64,000 bases of DNA, taken from contig NZ_AP025461.1 in the NCBI RefSeq assembly GCF_024347315.1, positions 620,001 through 684,000 of the forward strand, in the 5' to 3' direction. A program made the position numbers and the translations under genes. The notes beneath the pieces were generated by a model, which did not search any database, was not told the origin of the DNA, and saw nothing but the letters and a program-made list of their open reading frames with translations. Positions 55,334-64,000 of this stretch are shown here, piece by piece. How positions within the stretch are numbered: position 1 is the first letter of the stretch; the number at the start of each line of letters is the position of its first letter. The DNA is from Vibrio atlanticus. Its GTDB lineage: Bacteria; Pseudomonadota; Gammaproteobacteria; Enterobacterales; Vibrionaceae.

Positions 55334-55387
55334 TTCGCCTAGTTATTAACGTTCACCTAGTTACTTACGTACACTAAGGATATTACG
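55334..55387. repeat. 18-bp tandem repeat, about three copies
   Basis: Units begin at 55334, 55352 and 55370: TTCGCCTAGTTATTAACG, TTCACCTAGTTACTTACG and TACACTAAGGATATTACG. They are degenerate. A partial fourth follows. Confidence 0.6.
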
Positions 55388-55420
55388 TTCGATTAAGTAT
55401 AGAAGCCGGAATTTAGGCAC

Positions 55421-55447
55421 AAAAAAACCCACTACAAAGAGTGGGTT
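55421..55447 (-). terminator. terminator of yeeX
   Basis: Read leftward: stem AACCCACT / AGTGGGTT with a 5-base loop, then seven T residues. Confidence 0.85.
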
Positions 55448-55475
55448 ACTATACAAGTAAACTCGCTAGGTTAGA

Positions 55476-55790
55476 TTATTTCTTACCTTGAGTTTGCTTG
55501 TCTTCTTCTGTTAGTTCACGAATACGACGGCTGATGTCGCGACGAGCTTTAGAGATCTCTGCACTCTTGATGATGTGATCATCAACGCGGTCTTCGTAGT
55601 CAGCTTTCATGTTTTTGATAATGCCTAGGATCTCGTCGTGAGTCATCTCTGGCTTGATGTAATCAAGTAGGTTATCAAGAAGGTCGACACGCTTGCGGTT
55701 GTCACGAACTTTCTTTTCGTTGTCTAAAAGTTCACGCTTAAGTTTGTTCTTACGTCGTGCTTGGTTAACAATTTCAAATACGCTGCTCAT
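55476..55790 (-). CDS. yeeX: DUF496 family protein (YeeX)
   Basis: 104 residues, fully alpha-helical with strong heptads of Leu, Lys and Glu. The start ([29 protein letters not shown]) and [15 protein letters not shown] match YeeX/UPF0265. It is a cytosolic coiled-coil protein whose job is not established. AGGAA lies upstream of the ATG, and a terminator follows. Confidence 0.93.
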   Translation of the reverse strand: MSSVFEIVNQARRKNKLKRELLDNEKKVRDNRKRVDLLDNLLDYIKPEMTHDEILGIIKNMKADYEDRVDDHIIKSAEISKARRDISRRIRELTEEDKQTQGKK

Positions 55791-55985
55791 AGATTCCTTT
55801 TCCTAATCGTCAAATACGTTGTCTGGTTCTGATTAAAGCACATCAATTGATGATGTAACAGTATTTAGATCAAAGCAAAAGTAAGGTTGTTTAATTATTC
55901 GTCACTCTCTCTAACGTGTGATTGTTTTTATCTTACCGTTCAAGTTAGTATCCCATTTAGATACTGCATTGATACGACATGTGAA

Positions 55986-56186
55986 ATGAATCAACAACAA
56001 TTGGAAACAGAAGATTTGGGCGACGATGTCGTTGAATCTTCGGCAGAACAAAATAAGCTTCGTGATGCGTATGTACAAGAGCGCACTAATTTGGAAGTCG
56101 TGGAAATAGAGCTAAATCGTTCTAAGATCATAATGATTGATGAACAAGGCAGAAAGAAACGAGTACCGATTTTGTCTGAGCATTAG
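55986..56186 (+). CDS. 66-residue hypothetical protein
   Basis: 66 residues from the ATG at 55986; the frame opens 99 bases before. A charged, acidic helix (LETEDLGDDVVESSAEQNKLRDAYVQERTNLE) precedes a short basic end (RKKRVPILSEH). It lies 63 bases upstream of yceH on the same strand and may be cotranscribed with it. No family recognised. Confidence 0.55.
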   Translation: MNQQQLETEDLGDDVVESSAEQNKLRDAYVQERTNLEVVEIELNRSKIIMIDEQGRKKRVPILSEH

Positions 56187-56249
56187 CCATGACTGGCTGC
56201 ATTGTTAAATGTTGAGATGGAATTATCAAAATAACAAAAAGGAAAAACG

Positions 56250-56906
56250 ATGAACACAGTACTTTCCCCAATTGAAGCGAGAATTATCGGTTGTTTGATC
56301 GAGAAAGAAGTGACGACTCCAGATCATTATCCACTGACACTAAATAGCTTAACAACGGCTTGTAATCAAAAGAGCAACCGTGAGCCTGTGCTCTCTCTGT
56401 CTGAGTCAGATGTTTTAGATGCGGTTGATGGTTTGATCGGACGTCGTATGGTGAGCGATGAAAGCAGCTTCAACAGCCGAGTTAATAAGTATCAGCACCG
56501 TTTCTGCAACACTGAATTTGGTGATCTGCAATTTACAGAGCAAGAGCGTGCAATCATCTGCTGCATGCTGCTTCGTGGGGCCCAAACCCCGGGTGAGCTT
56601 CGTACTCGAACTGGTCGTCTTGCAAACTTTAGCGATGTGAAAGAGGTTGAATCAATACTCGAAAAACTCGCGGCAAGAGAAGCGGGTGCGTTAGTCGTGA
56701 AGTTACCACGAGAAGCGGGTAAACGAGAGTCACGCTACCAACACTTACTGAGCGGCGAAGTAGACATTGAAGCGTTTGCGACGGCATCAGTAAGCGCTGT
56801 TTCATCATCTGCATCCAGTGAAAAGTTTGAAGAACTTGAATCAGAAGTCGCGAGCCTACGTGAAGAAGTGGCAGAGCTTAAGGCTCTGGTTGAATCACTG
56901 CTTTAA
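56250..56906 (+). CDS. yceH: DUF480 family protein (YceH/UPF0502)
   Basis: 218 residues. Two winged-helix-like repeats: [30 protein letters not shown] with KSNREPVL in the first, and [20 protein letters not shown] in the second. A coiled-coil tail ([23 protein letters not shown]) closes it. YceH proteins are likely DNA-binding regulators, with no fixed role. It is directly followed by the GIY-YIG gene. Confidence 0.93.
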   Translation: MNTVLSPIEARIIGCLIEKEVTTPDHYPLTLNSLTTACNQKSNREPVLSLSESDVLDAVDGLIGRRMVSDESSFNSRVNKYQHRFCNTEFGDLQFTEQERAIICCMLLRGAQTPGELRTRTGRLANFSDVKEVESILEKLAAREAGALVVKLPREAGKRESRYQHLLSGEVDIEAFATASVSAVSSSASSEKFEELESEVASLREEVAELKALVESLL

Positions 56907-57221
56907 ATGTCGGAATCTGACAAAAATGCGGATTGGGTCGTGTATTTGATCCGCAATCGACACAATGCTCTTTATTGTGGAGTGACGAATAACTTAGAAC
57001 GTCGATTCGAACAACATCAAACGGGCAAAGGTGCAAAAGCCTTAAAAGGTAAAGGCCCACTTAAGTTGGTTTGGAGTATTGGTGTTGGGTCAAAAAGTGA
57101 GGCGTTAAAAACCGAATACGCGATCAAACAATTACCCAAATCTCGTAAGGAAAAATTAGCATCACTCAAACTAATCATTGAGTGGCAACAAGACAAAATT
57201 CAGTATATTCCAGTATCGTAA
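56907..57221 (+). CDS. GIY-YIG domain protein (YhbQ-like)
   Basis: 104 residues, nearly all a GIY-YIG nuclease fold. VVYLIRNRHNALYCGVTNNLERRFEQHQTGKGAKALKG carries the paired Tyr motifs and the Arg of the active site. Such single-domain proteins may nick DNA or act in repair, but no activity is assured. The ATG follows the yceH stop codon with no gap, so translational coupling is likely. Confidence 0.9.
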   Translation: MSESDKNADWVVYLIRNRHNALYCGVTNNLERRFEQHQTGKGAKALKGKGPLKLVWSIGVGSKSEALKTEYAIKQLPKSRKEKLASLKLIIEWQQDKIQYIPVS

Positions 57222-58621
<1,400 letters not shown>

Positions 58622-58622
<1 letters not shown>

Positions 58623-61195
58623 TGAAAAAAAGCTACGCCATTACACCAAAGAACACTTTAGCCAAATTAATTACGCGTATCATTATTTTAGTGATTGGCG
58701 TGATGGCGCTTGGCGTGCTTATTCATAACTATGAAACAAGCAGTAGGATCGTTAAGCAAGAGACGAATAGAACGGTTAAGCAAACTTCTAGCTTGATCCA
58801 AAACATGTTCGATTATCGATTGTCAGTGCTGCAAATCCATCAAGACAGTAGCTCACACAGTGAAACTTTAAGGGAGTATTTTGATACCAACAATGAAGAG
58901 GCTCTGAGCTACTTTTTTTATGGTGTTGACCAACGTGAGCCTGATTATGCTCCTGATTTGCGTTTTGTTTCAACTTATAATGGTTTAGCTTGGGAAGATG
59001 GCAATGGGCAGTTCTATGGTTTGGATGAATCTAGTTTAAAACATATATCTGATGAGGTCGCTTTTAGCAGTAACTGGCACTTCATTCAGCTGACTACGGA
59101 TATCGGTAAGCGTCATTTGTTGGCTCGTCGAACCCCTATTGTTGATAACAAAACCGGTGAAGTTCTAGGGCAGCTTTATGTCGCTATTGTGCTCGACAAC
59201 AATTTTTCATTGGCTGAATCTATCCAGCAAGGCAGCAATTGCGAAAATATCGTTATTGAAGCGCATGGTACTCCGGTGACATCGACATTCAGTGGCGATG
59301 AAAGCTATACGATAAAAGACGTCCTCAGCTATGAAATGTACGAGCAGCTACCTCGTCATTTCGTCACTATTGCAACCATTAAGATCAATGCTGTTGAAAC
59401 CCCCCTAACCATTCGCGCGATCCAGAAAAACACTAACCTCATTGCACTCGAAGATAATTATGAACGTACCATCATTGTTATGATTGTGGTGATCATCATC
59501 ATGTCTTTCCTTGCGCGATCTTGGATTCAAAGAAGAGTCGCGGCAGAACTTGATAAGTTAATGGAATTCACTCGTTCTGCAAGTGGTAATGAAGAGTTCA
59601 GCAAGTTTGATGGTTCAAATATTTTCGAATTTCACCACATTGGCTGCACGTTGGAAGATACTTTTGAGCGCTTATCTGAGCAACACCAAAAATTTCAAGA
59701 TCTGTTTAATTTTGCGCATTCTCCAATTTTGGTTTGGTCCGAAAAAGGTGACTTAATTCAGATGAACCCAGCGGCTCGTATGGCGCTATTTGATGAAGAT
59801 GATAACTATGGTGCAATGGCTCGAGAGTTTGAGCTCCGTATGTTGCCGAATATCCAGATGGTGGTTCAAGGCTCTAAACTAACGGGCATTAACGTGCCAA
59901 TCGGCGAGAAGGTTTTTCGCTGGAACATGTCTGCAATCCGAGTTGAACACGGCATTACCGGTGTGGTGGTGCAAGGTCAAGATATTACTAAACTTATAGA
60001 AGCAGAAAGACAGGCAGATCGAGCGCGTGAAGAGGCAGAGCATCTTGCCAGTGTGCGTGCAGACTTCCTCGCTAAAATGAGTCACGAAATTCGTACGCCA
60101 TTGAATGGTATCCTCGGTGTCTCTCAGTTGCTTAAACGTTCAATACACGATGAAGATAACCGTGATCAGGTTGATGTACTTTGCCATAGTGCAGAACATC
60201 TACTGGCGGTACTAAACGATATTTTGGACTTCTCTAAGATAGAGCAGGGACAATTTAATATTCAGAAGAAAGATTTCCTCTTAGGAGAGTTAGTTAACAC
60301 CTTAGATAGCATCTATCGCCCACTTTGTGAGGATAAATCCGTCGAGTTCACCATTGTGAATCACTTGGTTGATGACATCAAAATACACACCGACCAGGTT
60401 CGCTTGAACCAGATCATGTTTAATTTACTGAGCAACGCCCTTAAGTTCACTCATCAAGGCAGTATTTCCGTCAGTTTTGAAATCGAAAGTATCTTGAATA
60501 CTGATTACGCTAGCTTGATTGTTCGAGTAAAAGACAGTGGCATCGGTATTGATGAGAGTAAGATCGATGCTATTTTTGAACCTTTTGTTCAAGCAGAAGA
60601 AACGACGACTCGTGAGTATGGTGGTACAGGACTTGGGCTTACGATCGTAAAGAACCTTGTCGATATGCTGGAGGGAGACATTCAAGTCCGAAGCGTTAAA
60701 GATCAGGGGTCTGAGTTCATTGTAGAAATCCCAGTGGAGTTACACTCCAAGCCTCTGTTAGTCGACGTTGAGAAACAAGCCCACATCGAGCCTGAGGCGT
60801 TGTTTAATCGTTCGTTGAAAGTGCTGCTAGTGGAAGATAATCACACCAACGCCTTTATCGCACAGGCATTTTGCAAAAAGTATGGGATGGTGGTTACTTG
60901 GGCAAAAGGTGGCTTGGAAGCGATAGAGCTAGCAAAAAGCACGGTTTACGATCTTATCTTAATGGATAATCAACTCCCTAATCTGGGTGGGATTGAAACC
61001 ACTCAGCAACTAAGAGAGCAAATTGGTGTAACAGCTCCGATTTATGCGTGTACTGCCGATGCTCAAGAGTCAACAAGAGAAAGGTTCATGGCTGCTGGAG
61101 CAAATTACGTGATCGTAAAACCGATAAAAGAAGCGTCGTTGCACAAAGCTTTTGTTCATTTCAAACAATTGTACTGGGATGATACTCAGCATTAA
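58622..61195 (+). CDS. luxQ: AI-2 sensor kinase/phosphatase LuxQ
   Basis: 857 residues, near the 859 of V. harveyi LuxQ. Two membrane helices flank a periplasmic region of about 240 residues that contacts LuxP. A PAS domain follows (FQDLFNFAHSPILVWSEKGDLIQMNPAARM). HisKA has H488 in KMSHEIRTPLNG, HATPase_c has FNLLSNALKF and YGGTGLGLTI, and the C-terminal receiver has D782 in LILMDNQLPNLGG. Without AI-2 it phosphorylates LuxU and so LuxO, which drives qrr transcription. Both qrr genes in this window are therefore probable final targets. Confidence 0.97.
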
Positions 61196-61299
61196 GTCGA
61201 AGCTAAAAAGTGAGTCACTGATTCAAGTAAACAACGGCTTACTCTTGCTGAAAAACAAGATACACTGCTTCAGATATGTACTTGATGGAGAAATATTAA

Positions 61300-61650
61300 A
61301 TGGAACTGCAAACCTTATTGAATACTCTGACTGATACCCCAGAAAGCGTGCAATTTGAAGACACAATACAAGTGATAGAAGCTCATTATGATTTTGCTGA
61401 GAGTGAATTTCGTAATGGCGATGTAGTGAATGCCGCAGGGCAGAATAATGGTTCGTGTAAGATTTTTGCTTTTGGTTTAGAGCAAGGTCTATCTGCAGAG
61501 CAAACACTTGCTTGTTTTGGTCAATTTTATCGTAATGACGTATTAGGTTTTCCAGACAACACTGACCATCAAAATATTCGTAACTTCATGACTCATGGCT
61601 GGAGCGGTATACAGTTCTCTCAGTCTGCACTGATTGCAAAATCGAAGTAA
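61300..61650 (+). CDS. HopJ type III effector-like protein
   Basis: 116 residues, a small soluble helical protein. QFEDTIQVIEAHYDFAESEFRNGDVVNAAGQNNGSCKIFAFG and CFGQFYRNDVLGFPDNTDHQNIRNFM match the HopJ family. In non-pathogens it has no known secreted role. It lies 105 bases after luxQ on the same strand, but has its own promoter-like spacer. Confidence 0.9.
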   Translation: MELQTLLNTLTDTPESVQFEDTIQVIEAHYDFAESEFRNGDVVNAAGQNNGSCKIFAFGLEQGLSAEQTLACFGQFYRNDVLGFPDNTDHQNIRNFMTHGWSGIQFSQSALIAKSK

Positions 61651-61670
61651 CCACTAACTAGATAACTATT

Positions 61671-61719
61671 AGTAAGTAGTAAGTAGTAAGTAGTAAGTAG
61701 TAAGTAGTAAGTAGTAGGT
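61671..61719. repeat. heptanucleotide tandem repeat, seven copies
   Basis: Seven consecutive units of AGTAAGT, the last AGTAGGT, begin 20 bases after the hopJ stop codon. It is a pure microsatellite-type tract and a likely site of copy-number change. Confidence 0.9.
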
Positions 61720-61813
61720 CGAAACTTAATGTCGTATCTTGAAGCGAGAGAACAACCTCTCGCTTTTTTGTATATGTTGAGCCGGTTTGTAACCTGCTGA
61801 CTAGCTTCGTAAG

Positions 61814-62122
61814 CTACTGAATAGGCAAGGCAGACAGGCATTTACGGCACATGCAAGCACCAGTTTTTGGAATATTGCTAGTATCACGCTTCTCTAACTC
61901 AAAGCACCAACACGTCTCTTTACCCGCACTGATATTGCATTGAGCTGGCTCATGACACTGCGGACATTGGTGAGTCGAACTCTCGCCACTAAGGTTATCC
62001 ATGACTGACGTTCGTTCGTCTTCAGATAAGCCTTTCCAACCTATAATTTCATCCATTGTTCGAAAGCAGCCACTGCACATTCCGCCATTATTTTTACAAG
62101 CCGCTCGGCAAGGTGTTTTCAT
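61814..62122 (-). CDS. cysteine-rich protein, DUF1289 plus CWC domain
   Basis: 102 residues with fifteen cysteines. An N-terminal DUF1289-type motif (CRAACKNNGGMCSGCFRTMDEIIGW) precedes a cysteine-rich CWC-like half (HQCPQCHEPAQCNISAGKETCWCFE, then CMCRKCL). It probably binds several zinc ions or an iron-sulphur cluster. Its task is unknown. ATG at 62122. Confidence 0.85.
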   Translation of the reverse strand: MKTPCRAACKNNGGMCSGCFRTMDEIIGWKGLSEDERTSVMDNLSGESSTHQCPQCHEPAQCNISAGKETCWCFELEKRDTSNIPKTGACMCRKCLSALPIQ

Positions 62123-62280
62123 CTATCTAACCCATGATTCATTTGTGCTGAAATGTAGCATATTTACTTCCCTTTTAAGAGTCAGCCAACCAAAAATGAC
62201 CAAGTGAAAGAAGTAATTGAACTCGTAATGTTAAGGCTTTTCATGTAGCATCTCGCCCCTTTTGTTGAGTGGGGGATATT

Positions 62281-63633
62281 ATGTTTATTGGATTTGATTA
62301 TGGAACAGCGAACTGTTCTGTCGCGGCGATGGTTGATGGAGAACCAAGCCTGTTACCATTGGAAGGTAGCAACCGTTATATTCCCTCAACTGTATTTGCA
62401 CCTACTCGTGAGAGCGTTTCTGAGCACCTATTTCGCCATTTGAATATCAAACCGAGTGATGCGATTGGTGAGCAGGTGTTGCGACGTGCTATCGCTCTGA
62501 ACCGAGAAGAGAGTATCGACCTAGTGCCAGAAGACATGGCATTTGGTCAGGCTGCATTGGACCTCTATTTGGAAGACCCTCGTGACGTTTATTACGTTAA
62601 GTCCCCTAAGTCTTTCCTTGGTGCCAGTGGATTACATGATGTCCAGGTGAGTTTCTTCGAAGATTTAGTGTGTGCCATGATGGCGAATATCAAGCATCAA
62701 GCTGAAATCACGACTCAAGAGCCGATCAAACAAGTTGTTATTGGCCGACCAATTAACTTCCACGGTCGTGGTGGTGAAGAAGCAAACCGACAAGCCGAAG
62801 ATATACTCTCACGTGCAGCCAAACGTGCAGGTTTCCTTGATATCGCCTTTCAATTTGAACCGGTCGCTGCAGGCCTTGATTACGAAAGTACTCTGACTGA
62901 GAACCAAACGGTATTAGTTGTCGATATTGGTGGTGGTACCACTGATTGCTCATTGTTAGAAATGGGGCCAAGTTGGTCTGGTAAAGCGAACCGTACCCAA
63001 AGCTTATTAGCACACAGTGGACAAAGGGTAGGGGGTAATGATCTTGATATTTACCTTGCCTTCAAACAATTGATGTCACCTTTCGGTATGGGTAGTAAGG
63101 GTATTTCGGGTATCGATATGCCGTTGACTCAATTCTGGAATCCAATTGCGATAAACAATGTAGAAGCTCAAAAAAACTTCTATTCAAGGGAAAACCTAGC
63201 CGCGTTAAAGTTACTTCGTAAAGAAGCTTCAGAGCCTCAAAAGTTAGACCGTTTAATGAAGGTCTATCACGATACTTTAGGTTACAGCATTGTACGTCGG
63301 GCGGAAGAAGCCAAGATTGCATTGGCAGAATCCTCCCAATATCGAACAGCAATCAATGTTGCATCAGATCTGATTGAGGTGGATATCTCCGTTGAGCAGA
63401 TGATTGAAGCGATTGAAACGCCAAAATCTAAGATGATTGAATTGGTCAAAGAAGCGATTCAACAAGGTCAGAAAAAGCCAGATGTCATCTACATGACGGG
63501 TGGTTCAGCCCGTTCTCCTATTCTTCGAGAAGCAGTACAACAAGCCGTACCGAATGTGCCAATTGTGAGTGGTAACTATTTTGGTTCCGTAACTTCAGGC
63601 CTAGCACGTTGGGCTGAGGTTTGCTTCAAATAA
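62281..63633 (+). CDS. yegD: Hsp70-family chaperone, YegD-like
   Basis: 450 residues from the ATG at 62281, near the length of E. coli YegD; the frame opens at a GTG four codons earlier. The Hsp70/actin-like ATPase motifs are present: FIGFDYGTANCSVA (phosphate 1), VVDIGGGTTDCSLL (phosphate 2) and VIYMTGGSARSP (adenosine). It lacks the long substrate-binding and lid domain of DnaK. It is an atypical Hsp70 with unclear client. A terminator follows. Confidence 0.9.
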   Translation: MFIGFDYGTANCSVAAMVDGEPSLLPLEGSNRYIPSTVFAPTRESVSEHLFRHLNIKPSDAIGEQVLRRAIALNREESIDLVPEDMAFGQAALDLYLEDPRDVYYVKSPKSFLGASGLHDVQVSFFEDLVCAMMANIKHQAEITTQEPIKQVVIGRPINFHGRGGEEANRQAEDILSRAAKRAGFLDIAFQFEPVAAGLDYESTLTENQTVLVVDIGGGTTDCSLLEMGPSWSGKANRTQSLLAHSGQRVGGNDLDIYLAFKQLMSPFGMGSKGISGIDMPLTQFWNPIAINNVEAQKNFYSRENLAALKLLRKEASEPQKLDRLMKVYHDTLGYSIVRRAEEAKIALAESSQYRTAINVASDLIEVDISVEQMIEAIETPKSKMIELVKEAIQQGQKKPDVIYMTGGSARSPILREAVQQAVPNVPIVSGNYFGSVTSGLARWAEVCFK

Positions 63634-63652
63634 GAATGTACTAACTTGTATT

Positions 63653-63690
63653 AGGGCAACCAGTCACGGATTGGTTGCCCTTTTTTTGTA
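63653..63690 (+). terminator. terminator of the yegD-like gene
   Basis: Stem AGGGCAACCA / TGGTTGCCCT with an intervening loop, then seven T residues. Confidence 0.85.
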
Positions 63691-64000
63691 TTTTCTCTAG
63701 TGAACTTTCAATAAAGCAATAGCCAATAATTAATAAAGCAACTTTTCCTAGTTCAAATTGGGAATTGTTTCACAAGGCTAAATATTTCAGCACGGCTCAT
63801 TATGTTACAGGATGTTTCTAAGTTAATGGTATGTCGCAGAATGGTCTGGAAAGTCGTTTGTAGCCTAAGTGTCTAATGCTGTTTTTATGATTGAAAAATC
63901 AAAAAATTGAAGGTTTTTTATATCAAAATATACCAGAAACTAGTTTGAGGTTTGTTTTTAATGGTTTGTTTTTAATGGTATTTTTTGTTTTTATAGCGAG
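63691..64000. other. AT-rich gene-free end of the window
   Basis: 310 bases with no ORF. Near its end a 14-base unit GGTTTGTTTTTAAT occurs twice in tandem (63949-63976). It probably holds promoter sequence for the next gene beyond the window. Confidence 0.4.

Overview
The window is a gamma-proteobacterial chromosome segment from a Vibrio, most likely the second chromosome of a marine species in or near the Splendidus clade. The genus call rests on luxP and luxQ, two Qrr-type small RNAs with sigma-54 promoters and LuxO boxes, an OmpU/OmpT-like porin, a ShyA-like M23 endopeptidase and the gene content generally. The species call and chromosome II are inference. No rRNA, tRNA, CRISPR array, prophage or complete insertion sequence was seen.

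Layout. 0-10 kb: YjiH-family and DUF1275 membrane proteins, a GFA-family enzyme, a small glycogen-binding-like protein, the ShyA-like endopeptidase, a GGDEF-EAL protein, and a LysR/MFS divergent pair. 10-18 kb: small hypothetical genes, a double thioredoxin-fold glutaredoxin, an EamA transporter, a porin, an aspartoacylase-family enzyme, and a three-gene ascorbate-type PTS without catabolic genes. 18-27 kb: a lipoprotein, a CNT nucleoside transporter behind a long structured leader with a 39-codon upstream ORF, a methyltransferase, a CHASE-GGDEF cyclase and RhlE. 27-35 kb: a 264-bp MITE-like element, then a roughly 7-kb block bounded by two convergent qrr genes. That block holds an XRE/DUF3612-type regulator and its divergent partner, a GGEEF cyclase, a cold-shock protein, and codBA. 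codB carries a large in-frame internal deletion. 35-46 kb: an HlyD pair with an AraC regulator, a urea transporter, a PPOX-fold protein with a MocR regulator, a YjeH-like exporter with an Lrp regulator, LysR and LysE, and a lipoprotein hydrolase. 46-51 kb: hcp-hcr under a sigma-54 promoter with a NorR-type operator, and a long-form GAPDH. 51-64 kb: a hybrid histidine kinase, an M15-type peptidase, YeeX, YceH and GIY-YIG proteins, luxPQ, HopJ, a CWC protein and a YegD-like Hsp70.

How it works together. luxPQ senses autoinducer-2. From established Vibrio knowledge its phosphorelay passes through LuxU to LuxO, encoded elsewhere. LuxO with sigma-54 would drive both qrr genes seen here, so the window holds one input and two outputs of the same circuit. 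Three c-di-GMP proteins, the nitrosative-stress hcp-hcr pair and nucleoside/cytosine uptake genes form separate modules. Several intergenic regions carry degenerate 18-20 bp tandem duplications, a recurring local feature.
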